Positions 1 to 6,021 of a stretch of DNA of 17,746 nt are shown piece by piece (position 1 is the first letter of the stretch; the number at the start of each line of letters is the position of its first letter). Below the pieces are notes generated by a model. That model was not told the origin of the DNA and ran no database searches. It was given only the letters and a program-made list of their open reading frames with translations. Where the stretch lies: the NCBI GenBank assembly GCA_021850555.1, contig JAJZLX010000735.1, forward strand, positions 1 through 17,746, in the 5' to 3' direction. A program made the position numbers and the translations under genes. The DNA is from Pseudomonadota bacterium. Its GTDB lineage: Bacteria; Pseudomonadota; Gammaproteobacteria; Steroidobacterales; Steroidobacteraceae.

Positions 1-1
1 G

Positions 2-772
2 GCCATGCATCAGGCGCAGGTCCGCGAGGGCGAGCCGCAGCGCTACTCGCAGGCCGTCGAGCGCTCGCTCGAGTGGCTCGCGGGCATGCAGAGCAGCAAC
101 GGTGGCTTTGCGGCCTTCGATGTCGATAACACGCATTACAACCTCAACCTGATCCCGTTCGCCGATCACGGGGCCCTGCTCGATCCACCCACCGCCGATG
201 TCACGGCGCGGGTGGTGGCGGTGCTCTCGTATGCGGGCAGGCCTCAGGACCAGCCCGTCATCGCCCGCTCGCTCGCCTATCTCAGGGCAGAGCAGGAGGC
301 GGACGGCTCCTGGTTCGGGCGCTGGGGGACCAACTACATCTACGGCACCTGGTCGGTGCTCGTGGCCCTCGAGGCGGCCGGCATCGCGGCCGACGATCCG
401 GCGGTGCGCCGGGCGGTCGCCTGGCTGCTCTCTCGCCAGAACGGCGACGGCGGCTGGGGGGAAAGCAACGACAGCTACGATCTTGCGCAGTACGAGGATC
501 CTCGTTTCGTCAGCACGCCGTATCAGACCGCCTGGGCGCTGCTCGGGCTGATGAGCGCCGGGGAGGCCGGGTCCGATGCCGTCAGGCGCGGCGTCGCTTA
601 CCTGCTGCGCACTCAGGAGGAGGGCCTGTGGCGCCACCCGAGCTTCACCGCGCCCGGCTTCCCGCGGGTGTTTTACCTTAAGTACCACGGCTACAGCGCT
701 TTCTTCCCGCTTTGGGCGCTGGCGGCTTATCGTCGCCGGACGGGACGGCGCGCCGGGCCCGCCTCCCATTGA
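2..772 (+). CDS. shc: Squalene-hopene cyclase, C-terminal part (5' end outside window)
   Basis: This enzyme cyclises squalene to hopene or diplopterol and is the committed step of hopanoid synthesis. It is a monotopic membrane protein. The visible ~256 residues are roughly the last 40% of the usual ~630-660. They carry QW-type repeats (DGSWFGRWG, GDGGWGE) and the segments FDVDNTHYNLNLIPF and DPPTADVTARV, which match the second half of the family, followed by STPYQTAWALLGL and the C-terminal GFPRVFYLKYHGYSAFFPLWAL. The catalytic DXDD motif lies upstream of the window edge and cannot be checked. The frame is open from base 2, so the Met at base 5 is internal. The TGA stop overlaps the proposed TTG start of hpnG. 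Identification is firm; the symbol hpnF is equally used. Confidence 0.96.
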   Translation, partial: AMHQAQVREGEPQRYSQAVERSLEWLAGMQSSNGGFAAFDVDNTHYNLNLIPFADHGALLDPPTADVTARVVAVLSYAGRPQDQPVIARSLAYLRAEQEADGSWFGRWGTNYIYGTWSVLVALEAAGIAADDPAVRRAVAWLLSRQNGDGGWGESNDSYDLAQYEDPRFVSTPYQTAWALLGLMSAGEAGSDAVRRGVAYLLRTQEEGLWRHPSFTAPGFPRVFYLKYHGYSAFFPLWALAAYRRRTGRRAGPASH

Positions 773-1512
773 GCCGGGTCGGTATCGTCACGGCGCTCTC
801 GCGTGAGGCCCGTGCCCTCGCCCCCGAGATGGCGGGCGGCGCCGATGTCGGCGGCGCCCGCGTCTACCGGCTCGCCGAGGCGCTGCTCACGGTGAGCGGA
901 ATGGGCTGGGAGGCCGCGCTTTCCGGGACCCGGGCGCTGATGGGCGCGGGCGTGACGGCGCTCGCAAGCGTCGGCACCGCGGGCGCGCTCGACCCGGCGC
1001 TCGGCTGTGGATCGATCGTGCTGCCGCGGGAGGTTGTCTCGCTCGAGGGTGAGACCGCGATGCGGACCGACCCGCGCTGGCGGCAGGCGCTCGAGCGGGC
1101 CCTGCCGGGCGAGCGCGTCTGCTCGGGACGCCTCCTCAGCACCCGCCAGCCGCTCGGCTCGCGGATCGAGAAGGCGATCGCCTGGCGGGAAACACACAGC
1201 GTGGCGGTGGACATGGAGAGCGCGGCCGTCGCCCGGGCCGCCGCCGAGGCCGGTCTGCCTTTCATCGCCGTCAGGGTCATCGTCGATACCGCCGGCGAGG
1301 ATCTGCCGCGGGCGGTGCTGGCCGCGAGCGGCGGGGCGCACCCGTCCCTTTTGAAGCTGTTGGCGGGGCTCGCGCTCGCGCCCCGGGAGATCGGCGCGCT
1401 GATCCGCCTGGCGAGGCGGTTTCGGGCGGCATGCGCCGTGCTGGCGTCGATCGGGGAGCCGGGGCTGCCGGCGCGGCGGGCGCTGACCGCGGCGGATTGG
1501 GGAACGAGTTGA
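769..1512 (+). CDS. hpnG: Hopanoid-associated nucleoside phosphorylase HpnG
   Basis: HpnG belongs to the purine nucleoside phosphorylase/MTAN fold family and removes adenine from adenosylhopane, the product of HpnH, to give the ribosyl-type hopane intermediate. About 247 residues. The N-terminal strand SRVGIVTALSREA, the glycine-rich ASVGTAGAL stretch and the ribose/purine-site motif VDMESAAVA (D148-M149-E150-S151) are seen. They are followed by a late acidic segment, VIVDTAGEDLPRAV. I chose TTG at 769 because the conserved core begins immediately after it and it overlaps the shc stop as TTGA. An in-frame ATG at 712 would add 19 unconserved residues overlapping shc. The gene sits between shc and hpnA, the usual hopanoid context. 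The family is firm; the start is probable. Confidence 0.92.
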   Translation: MSRVGIVTALSREARALAPEMAGGADVGGARVYRLAEALLTVSGMGWEAALSGTRALMGAGVTALASVGTAGALDPALGCGSIVLPREVVSLEGETAMRTDPRWRQALERALPGERVCSGRLLSTRQPLGSRIEKAIAWRETHSVAVDMESAAVARAAAEAGLPFIAVRVIVDTAGEDLPRAVLAASGGAHPSLLKLLAGLALAPREIGALIRLARRFRAACAVLASIGEPGLPARRALTAADWGTS

Positions 1513-2495
1513 AAGCGTTGGTGACGGGAGCCACGGGCTTCGTCGGCGCGGCGCTTGCGAGAACGCTGTGCGCGGCGGGCTGGCAGGTCCGCGTGCTGGT
1601 GCGCGCCGGCTCCGACCGGCGCAACCTGCGCGCCCTGACAGTCGAGGCGGTGCCCGGGGATCTCACCGATCCGGCCTCCCTCGAGCGGGCGGTCGAGCGC
1701 TGCGATGCGGTCTTTCACGCCGCCGCCGATTACCGGCTGTGGGTTCCCGACCCCGAGCAGATGTATCGGGCCAATGTCGAGGGAACGCAGATGCTGCTCG
1801 AGGCGGCTCACCGGGCCGGCGTGCAGCGCATCGTGTACACCAGCAGCGTCGCGACCATCGGGCTGCCGGCCGATGGCGGTCCGGGCACCGAGGCGACGCC
1901 GGTGGGCCTTGCGGACATGCTCGGCCACTACAAGCGCTCGAAGTTCCTGGCGGAGCAAAAGGCGCTCGAGGCGGCCGCGCGCGGGGTGCCCGTGGTGATC
2001 GTCAATCCCGCCGCTCCGGTGGGACCGCGGGACATCAAGCCCACGCCGACCGGCAGGATCGTGCTCGATGCGGCGTTGGGACGAACGCCGGCCTATGTCG
2101 ATACCGGGCTCAATGTGGTGCACGTCGATGATGTCGCCTCGGGGCACGTGCTGGCATTTCACCACGGCCGGATCGGCGAGCGTTACATCCTGGGCGGAGA
2201 GAATCTGCCGCTGCGGCAGATTCTGCTCGAGGTGACACGGCTCGCCGGACGCCCCCCGCCGCGCGTGCGCCTGCCTCACGGGGTGGTGCTGCCCATCGCC
2301 TACGCGGCGGAATTCCTCGCGAGGCTGACCGGCAAGCCGACCCGCGTCACGGTCGACAGCGTGCGCATGGCCCGCAAGCGCATGTATTTCTCGAGCGAGA
2401 AGGCCGTGGACGAGCTCGGCTACCGATTCAGGCCGGCGCGCCTCGCGTTCGAAGACGCGCTGCGCTGGTTCCGTGAGGAAGGGTACCTGAGTTAG
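1509..2495 (+). CDS. hpnA: Hopanoid-associated NAD-dependent epimerase/dehydratase HpnA
   Basis: This is an extended short-chain dehydrogenase of about 328 residues, the length expected for the hopanoid-associated sugar epimerase family. The N-terminal MKALVTGATGFVG has the NAD-binding GxxGxxG (G7, G10, G13). YTSSVATIG supplies the active-site serine region, and Y141-x3-K145 (YKRSK) is the catalytic pair. The exact substrate of HpnA is not settled; it is assumed to act in hopanoid side-chain formation. The start is taken as TTG at 1509, where the fold begins and which overlaps the hpnG stop (TTGA). The ATG at 1431 would add 26 residues lying wholly inside hpnG. The TAG stop at 2493-2495 overlaps the stop of the convergent barrel gene. 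Confidence 0.92.
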   Translation: MKALVTGATGFVGAALARTLCAAGWQVRVLVRAGSDRRNLRALTVEAVPGDLTDPASLERAVERCDAVFHAAADYRLWVPDPEQMYRANVEGTQMLLEAAHRAGVQRIVYTSSVATIGLPADGGPGTEATPVGLADMLGHYKRSKFLAEQKALEAAARGVPVVIVNPAAPVGPRDIKPTPTGRIVLDAALGRTPAYVDTGLNVVHVDDVASGHVLAFHHGRIGERYILGGENLPLRQILLEVTRLAGRPPPRVRLPHGVVLPIAYAAEFLARLTGKPTRVTVDSVRMARKRMYFSSEKAVDELGYRFRPARLAFEDALRWFREEGYLS

Positions 2496-3886
2496 AAGGG
2501 AAAGCCGATCCCGGTGAACACCGCCGTGCCCTCACTGCCCCTGCCGATGTCGACATAGCCGACGACCGAGGGCGGGGCGATGCCGCGAAAGCCGATGCCC
2601 ACGACGTTGTGCAGATGGTAGAGCGGCAGAAAGCCGTGGTTGAAGACCCGGCCGGTGTCGAAAAACGGTGTCACCTGGATCTCGATGTGGGTCGAGAGCG
2701 CATGGAAGGAGAGGACGGTCTTGCGCAGCTCGATGTTCGCCACCAGAGCGTTGCGAGCGTAGAAGCGCGAGGTGCCGTAGCCGCGCAGCGGCTGCGAGCC
2801 GCCGATCACATCCTCATCGCCGCCGAGGCTGCTCAGCCCCCAGAAGGGCACGTGATTGGCCGTCGGCTCGTAGCGCACGTCGAAATGCGTCGCCACGGTG
2901 AGGGTTCGGCTCGGCGACCAGTAAAAGCGCGCATCGACCCCGGCCTCGGTGAACAGGGAGTCGCCGATGTCCACGTTGCGGCTGGCGACGCCGCCGTAGG
3001 CGATGATGTAGGTGCCGCGCGTCGGGATGACGATGTTATTGCGCGTGTCGTAGATCATCGAGAAGCGGTTGAGCAGCTCGTGCGTGGTGCCGAGCCCCAG
3101 GATGTCCTTGAAGCGCTGGGTGATCGAGGGCAGATGAATGAGGCGGCTCGCCCCGATCTTCACCTTGCGGGCGATGAAGGTGTAGGCGAGCTGCCAGGCG
3201 TGCGTGATGTTCCAGCCGACCGTGCCGTTGACCCACATCTGCTGGTCCGTGTAGACGGTCTGATTGATCCTGAGCGAGTTGTTGCCGATGCCATAGAACC
3301 GCGGCGTGCCGTTGCGGTCGTAGACGGCCTCGACGCTCCAGGACAGCAGGCTGTTGCGCAGCCGGCCCGTCTCGAACTTCCCGTCGAAGCCGCTCTGGAC
3401 GTGCTGGTTCGCGCCACCGGTGAGGAACCACTGTGTGTTCGGCGAGGGGTATTCGTAGATGCGGGCGTCCCAGCCCCAGCCGAAGTAGGGATTGTAGTTG
3501 ACGTCCGGGGCGATGATGCGCGTGATCTGGCCGGCCGCATTGGTGTGCAGGATCGTAGGGATGACCCCGAGGGTGGTGCCGCTCAAGGGATCGACGGCGG
3601 TCAGGGGCACCGGCAGCACCGGCCAGGTGGTCGGATTGAGCCAGTTGATCTTGTGCGCGGCCGGATCGGAGGCCTCGGCCGCGGCGTGCACGCGCCGCGC
3701 AGTGCTGCGGGCGGCGGTGCGGGCCGCCGCGGGGCTCGGCGATGAGGGGCCGGTGGCGGGCGGGCTCGCACGCTGCGCGGCCCGGGCGGTGCTCGCCAGG
3801 CACGCGGCGGCCGCCGCGATCACGGCCGCGCGCAGGCGTGAGGGGTCGTTCCGGGCTTTACGAGGATTCCTGGGCAGCTGGATCAT
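2492..3886 (-). CDS. Outer-membrane beta-barrel protein of the Omp85/surface-antigen (D15) type, without POTRA domains
   Basis: About 464 residues. A signal peptide is visible: basic start (RNPRKARNDPSRLR), hydrophobic AAVIAAAAACLAS and an ARA cleavage site near residue 36. A ~45-residue Ala/Pro/Ser linker follows, and then a barrel from about residue 80 to the end. It is rich in alternating aromatic strands, has the family segments YDTRNNIVIPTRGTYI and GGSQPLRGYGTSRFYARNAL, and ends in phenylalanine (GIGFPF), as outer-membrane beta-signals do. No POTRA repeats precede the barrel, so it resembles lone-barrel D15-type proteins rather than BamA or TamA. The frame is open far upstream, but only this ATG has a signal sequence after it. 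It lies on the opposite strand between hpnA and hpnB; a link to hopanoids is only positional. Substrate unknown. Confidence 0.85.
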   Translation of the reverse strand: MIQLPRNPRKARNDPSRLRAAVIAAAAACLASTARAAQRASPPATGPSSPSPAAARTAARSTARRVHAAAEASDPAAHKINWLNPTTWPVLPVPLTAVDPLSGTTLGVIPTILHTNAAGQITRIIAPDVNYNPYFGWGWDARIYEYPSPNTQWFLTGGANQHVQSGFDGKFETGRLRNSLLSWSVEAVYDRNGTPRFYGIGNNSLRINQTVYTDQQMWVNGTVGWNITHAWQLAYTFIARKVKIGASRLIHLPSITQRFKDILGLGTTHELLNRFSMIYDTRNNIVIPTRGTYIIAYGGVASRNVDIGDSLFTEAGVDARFYWSPSRTLTVATHFDVRYEPTANHVPFWGLSSLGGDEDVIGGSQPLRGYGTSRFYARNALVANIELRKTVLSFHALSTHIEIQVTPFFDTGRVFNHGFLPLYHLHNVVGIGFRGIAPPSVVGYVDIGRGSEGTAVFTGIGFPF

Positions 3887-4024
3887 GCGTTTTTCGGCAG
3901 TCAGCACATTCTGCGCGGCGTTTGACCGCGGCTCCGGGTGCAGAGGATCGGGCGGGCCGCTGCGGCACTCTAGCCGGCTCGCCGCGCAAGCGGGCGGATG
4001 CGACGAGATGCATGCGGTCGGCGG

Positions 4025-4030
4025 ATTATA
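4025..4030 (-). promoter_or_regulatory. Candidate -10 box (TATAAT) for the minus-strand barrel gene
   Basis: Read on the minus strand, these bases are a perfect TATAAT in a GC-rich setting, about 139 bases before the barrel ATG. No convincing -35 hexamer is seen at 16-18 bases (the region reads TGCCCC). The predicted leader would be about 130 bases. Confidence 0.35.
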
Positions 4031-4056
4031 TCGATGTGTGGCGGTTTGGGGCATGA

Positions 4057-4068
4057 TCCTGCGCAGGA
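4057..4068. repeat. 12-bp perfect palindrome TCCTGCGCAGGA upstream of hpnB
   Basis: A perfect dyad between the divergent barrel and hpnB genes, 19 bases before the hpnB GTG. It could be an operator half-site pair or just a chance palindrome. It lies in the likely hpnB leader, so it might also fold in the RNA near the ribosome-binding region. Confidence 0.3.
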
Positions 4069-4087
4069 CCCGTTGTGGATTCATGCC

Positions 4088-5242
4088 GTGACACTTATCG
4101 ATATCGCCGCGGCGGTGCCGCTGGCCATCTGGCTCTACCTTCTGCTGCTGCGCGGCCGTTTCTGGGTGCCGTGCGAGCTGGCGCCGCCCTCGCGCGAGGC
4201 GCGCGCGAGCGTGGTCGCCGTCGTGCCGGCGCGCAACGAGGCGGCGACGATCGGGCGGGCGGTGCGCTCGCTCCTCGAGCAGGAGCTGTCCGTTGCGCTG
4301 CGTGTGATCGTGGTGGACGACGGCAGCACCGATGGCACCGCGGACGCGGCGCGCGCGGCGGCGGCGGCGGCAGGAGCGGCTGAGCGGTTGACCGTGCTGC
4401 CCGGTGCGCCATTGCAACAGGGATGGACCGGTAAACTCTGGGCCATGTCGCAAGGCGTCGCGGCGGCAACACAGTTTGGTCCGGATTACCTGCTTTTCAC
4501 CGATGCTGACATCGAGCACGACCGCCACAATGTCGCCGCGCTCACCGCTCACGCCGAGGCGCACCGTCTCGATCTGACATCGTTGATGGTGAGGCTGTCC
4601 ACCGCCACTTTCGCCGAGCGCTGCCTGATTCCGGCCTTCGTGTTCTTCTTCTTCAAGCTCTACCCGCCTCGATGGATCGCCTCGGCGCGCTCGGGCGTGG
4701 CGGGCGCCGCCGGCGGCTGCATCCTGATCCGTCCGGCGGCGCTCGAGCGTGCCGGCGGGCTTGCGGCGATCCGCGGCCGGATCATCGACGACTGCGCGTT
4801 GGCGGCGGCCGTCAAGGGCAGCGGCGGCTCGCTCTGGCTCGGCCTGACTCGCACGACGCGCAGCCTGCGCATCTACGGCTCCTTCGGCGAGATAGGCGCC
4901 ATGATCTCGCGCACGGCGTTCAACCAGCTGCGCCATTCCTGGTGGCGCCTGGCGGCGGCGCTGCTCGGGCTGTTGATCACATATCTCGCGCCGCCGGTGC
5001 TCGCGTGGTCGGGAGAGCCGGCGATCGCGGCCTGCGCCGCCGCGGCCTGGGTGTTGATGACCCTGTGCTACCTGCCGATGGTGCGCTTCTATCGGATCCC
5101 GCCGCTCTATGCCCTGCTGCTGCCGGCGGTCGCGCTGTTTTATGCCGGCGCCACGCTGCACTCGGCGGTGCGCTACGCTCTGGGCCGGGGCGGGCAATGG
5201 AAGGGAAGGGCGCAGGATGTGCGCGCCGCCGACGGCGCCTGA
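4088..5242 (+). CDS. hpnB: Hopanoid-associated glycosyltransferase HpnB (GT2 family)
   Basis: This membrane-bound family 2 glycosyltransferase has about 384 residues, the length usual for HpnB. An N-terminal membrane helix (IAAAVPLAIWLYLLLL, residues ~6-21) precedes the GT-A domain: VVPARNE (~45-51), VIVVDDGSTDGT with the nucleotide-binding DDG at 77-79, GWTGKLWA at ~112-119, the metal-binding TDAD at 138-141 and the DD pair at 235-236. Hydrophobic helices fill the last ~100 residues. GTG at 4088 is chosen because homologous N-termini begin just before the IWLYLLL segment. An in-frame ATG at 4034 would add 18 residues with no recognisable features, and no good Shine-Dalgarno sequence decides the matter. 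The sugar donor and acceptor are not established for this family. It is divergent from the barrel gene and followed after 2 bases by the phosphopantetheinyl transferase. Confidence 0.9.
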   Translation: MTLIDIAAAVPLAIWLYLLLLRGRFWVPCELAPPSREARASVVAVVPARNEAATIGRAVRSLLEQELSVALRVIVVDDGSTDGTADAARAAAAAAGAAERLTVLPGAPLQQGWTGKLWAMSQGVAAATQFGPDYLLFTDADIEHDRHNVAALTAHAEAHRLDLTSLMVRLSTATFAERCLIPAFVFFFFKLYPPRWIASARSGVAGAAGGCILIRPAALERAGGLAAIRGRIIDDCALAAAVKGSGGSLWLGLTRTTRSLRIYGSFGEIGAMISRTAFNQLRHSWWRLAAALLGLLITYLAPPVLAWSGEPAIAACAAAAWVLMTLCYLPMVRFYRIPPLYALLLPAVALFYAGATLHSAVRYALGRGGQWKGRAQDVRAADGA

Positions 5243-5244
5243 GC

Positions 5245-6021
5245 GTGGACCTGGACCCCGGCCGCATCGACCTGTGGTGCGCCTGCATCGATGACATCGA
5301 GGAGGCGGGCCTCCTGCCACGCTATGGCACGTTGCTCGGGGCGCAGGAGCTGGCGCGCATGGAGCGCTTGCACTTCGCCAGGGACCGGCGGCGCGACCTG
5401 GTGGCGCGTGCGCTCGTGCGTACCGTGCTGTCGCGCTACGCGGCGCTCGCTCCGCGGGAGTGGGCGTTTTGCGCCGATGCCAACGGACGCCCGCGGATCG
5501 CGAACCCGCCCCCCGGGCCGGGCATCGAGTTCAACCTCTCGCACTCCGGTGGTCTGGTCGTGCTCGGCGTCGGCACCGGCCGCGCGCTCGGCGTCGATGT
5601 CGAGAGCATCTCGCGCAACACCGACACCGACCGGCTGGACCGTTATTTCGCCCCGAGGGAGCGCGAGGCGCTGCTCGCGCTGCCCGAGGCCGAGCGGCGG
5701 CGGCGGTTCTTCGAGCTCTGGACGCTGAAGGAGTCGTATCTGAAGGCGAGGGGGGAGGGCCTCAGGCTGGCGCTCGATGCGTTCGCGTTCGACTTCACGG
5801 GCGAGCGCGGCTTGCGGCTCTCCTTCGAGCGGCGGCTTGCCGACTCGCCGTGCCGCTGGCGGTTCTGGCAGTTCACCCCGCGCACGGACTATCTCGTGGC
5901 GGTGTGTGCCGGGCGGGGCGATCCGTCCGAAGACGAGCCGCGCCTCACCGTGCGCGAGGTCGTGCCGCTCGCGTGGGAGAAGGTGGTGGAGGTGGGCTTT
6001 TCGCGCTCCGGCCCGGATTAG
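5245..6021 (+). CDS. 4'-phosphopantetheinyl transferase (Sfp/HetI type)
   Basis: It transfers the phosphopantetheine arm of CoA to a serine of acyl or peptidyl carrier proteins. About 258 residues, the size of the two-domain Sfp type. Motifs are in order: N-terminal WCACIDD; GRPRI (~82-86); FNLSHSGGL with the conserved SHS (~97-104); the Mg-binding G116-V-D118-V-E120; and ELWTLKESYLKARGEGL with W159, K162-E163 and K167. GTG at 5245 is chosen because the fold starts there and it lies 2 bases after the hpnB stop, suggesting translational coupling. An in-frame ATG at 5197 with a purine-rich lead overlaps hpnB and is the alternative. No carrier protein or polyketide synthase is in the window, so its client is unknown. 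The 3' end is overlapped antisense by the peptidase tail. Confidence 0.92.
   Translation: MDLDPGRIDLWCACIDDIEEAGLLPRYGTLLGAQELARMERLHFARDRRRDLVARALVRTVLSRYAALAPREWAFCADANGRPRIANPPPGPGIEFNLSHSGGLVVLGVGTGRALGVDVESISRNTDTDRLDRYFAPREREALLALPEAERRRRFFELWTLKESYLKARGEGLRLALDAFAFDFTGERGLRLSFERRLADSPCRWRFWQFTPRTDYLVAVCAGRGDPSEDEPRLTVREVVPLAWEKVVEVGFSRSGPD

Noticed and set aside
864..2279. Minus-strand open frame of about 470 codons opposite hpnG and hpnA
   Set aside because: It is a shadow of two clearly recognised genes in GC-rich DNA, with no domain-like pattern.
3887..5320. Long upstream extension of the barrel-gene frame on the minus strand
   Set aside because: It is antisense to hpnB, Arg/Gln/Pro-rich and patternless; the signal peptide at 3886 marks the true start.
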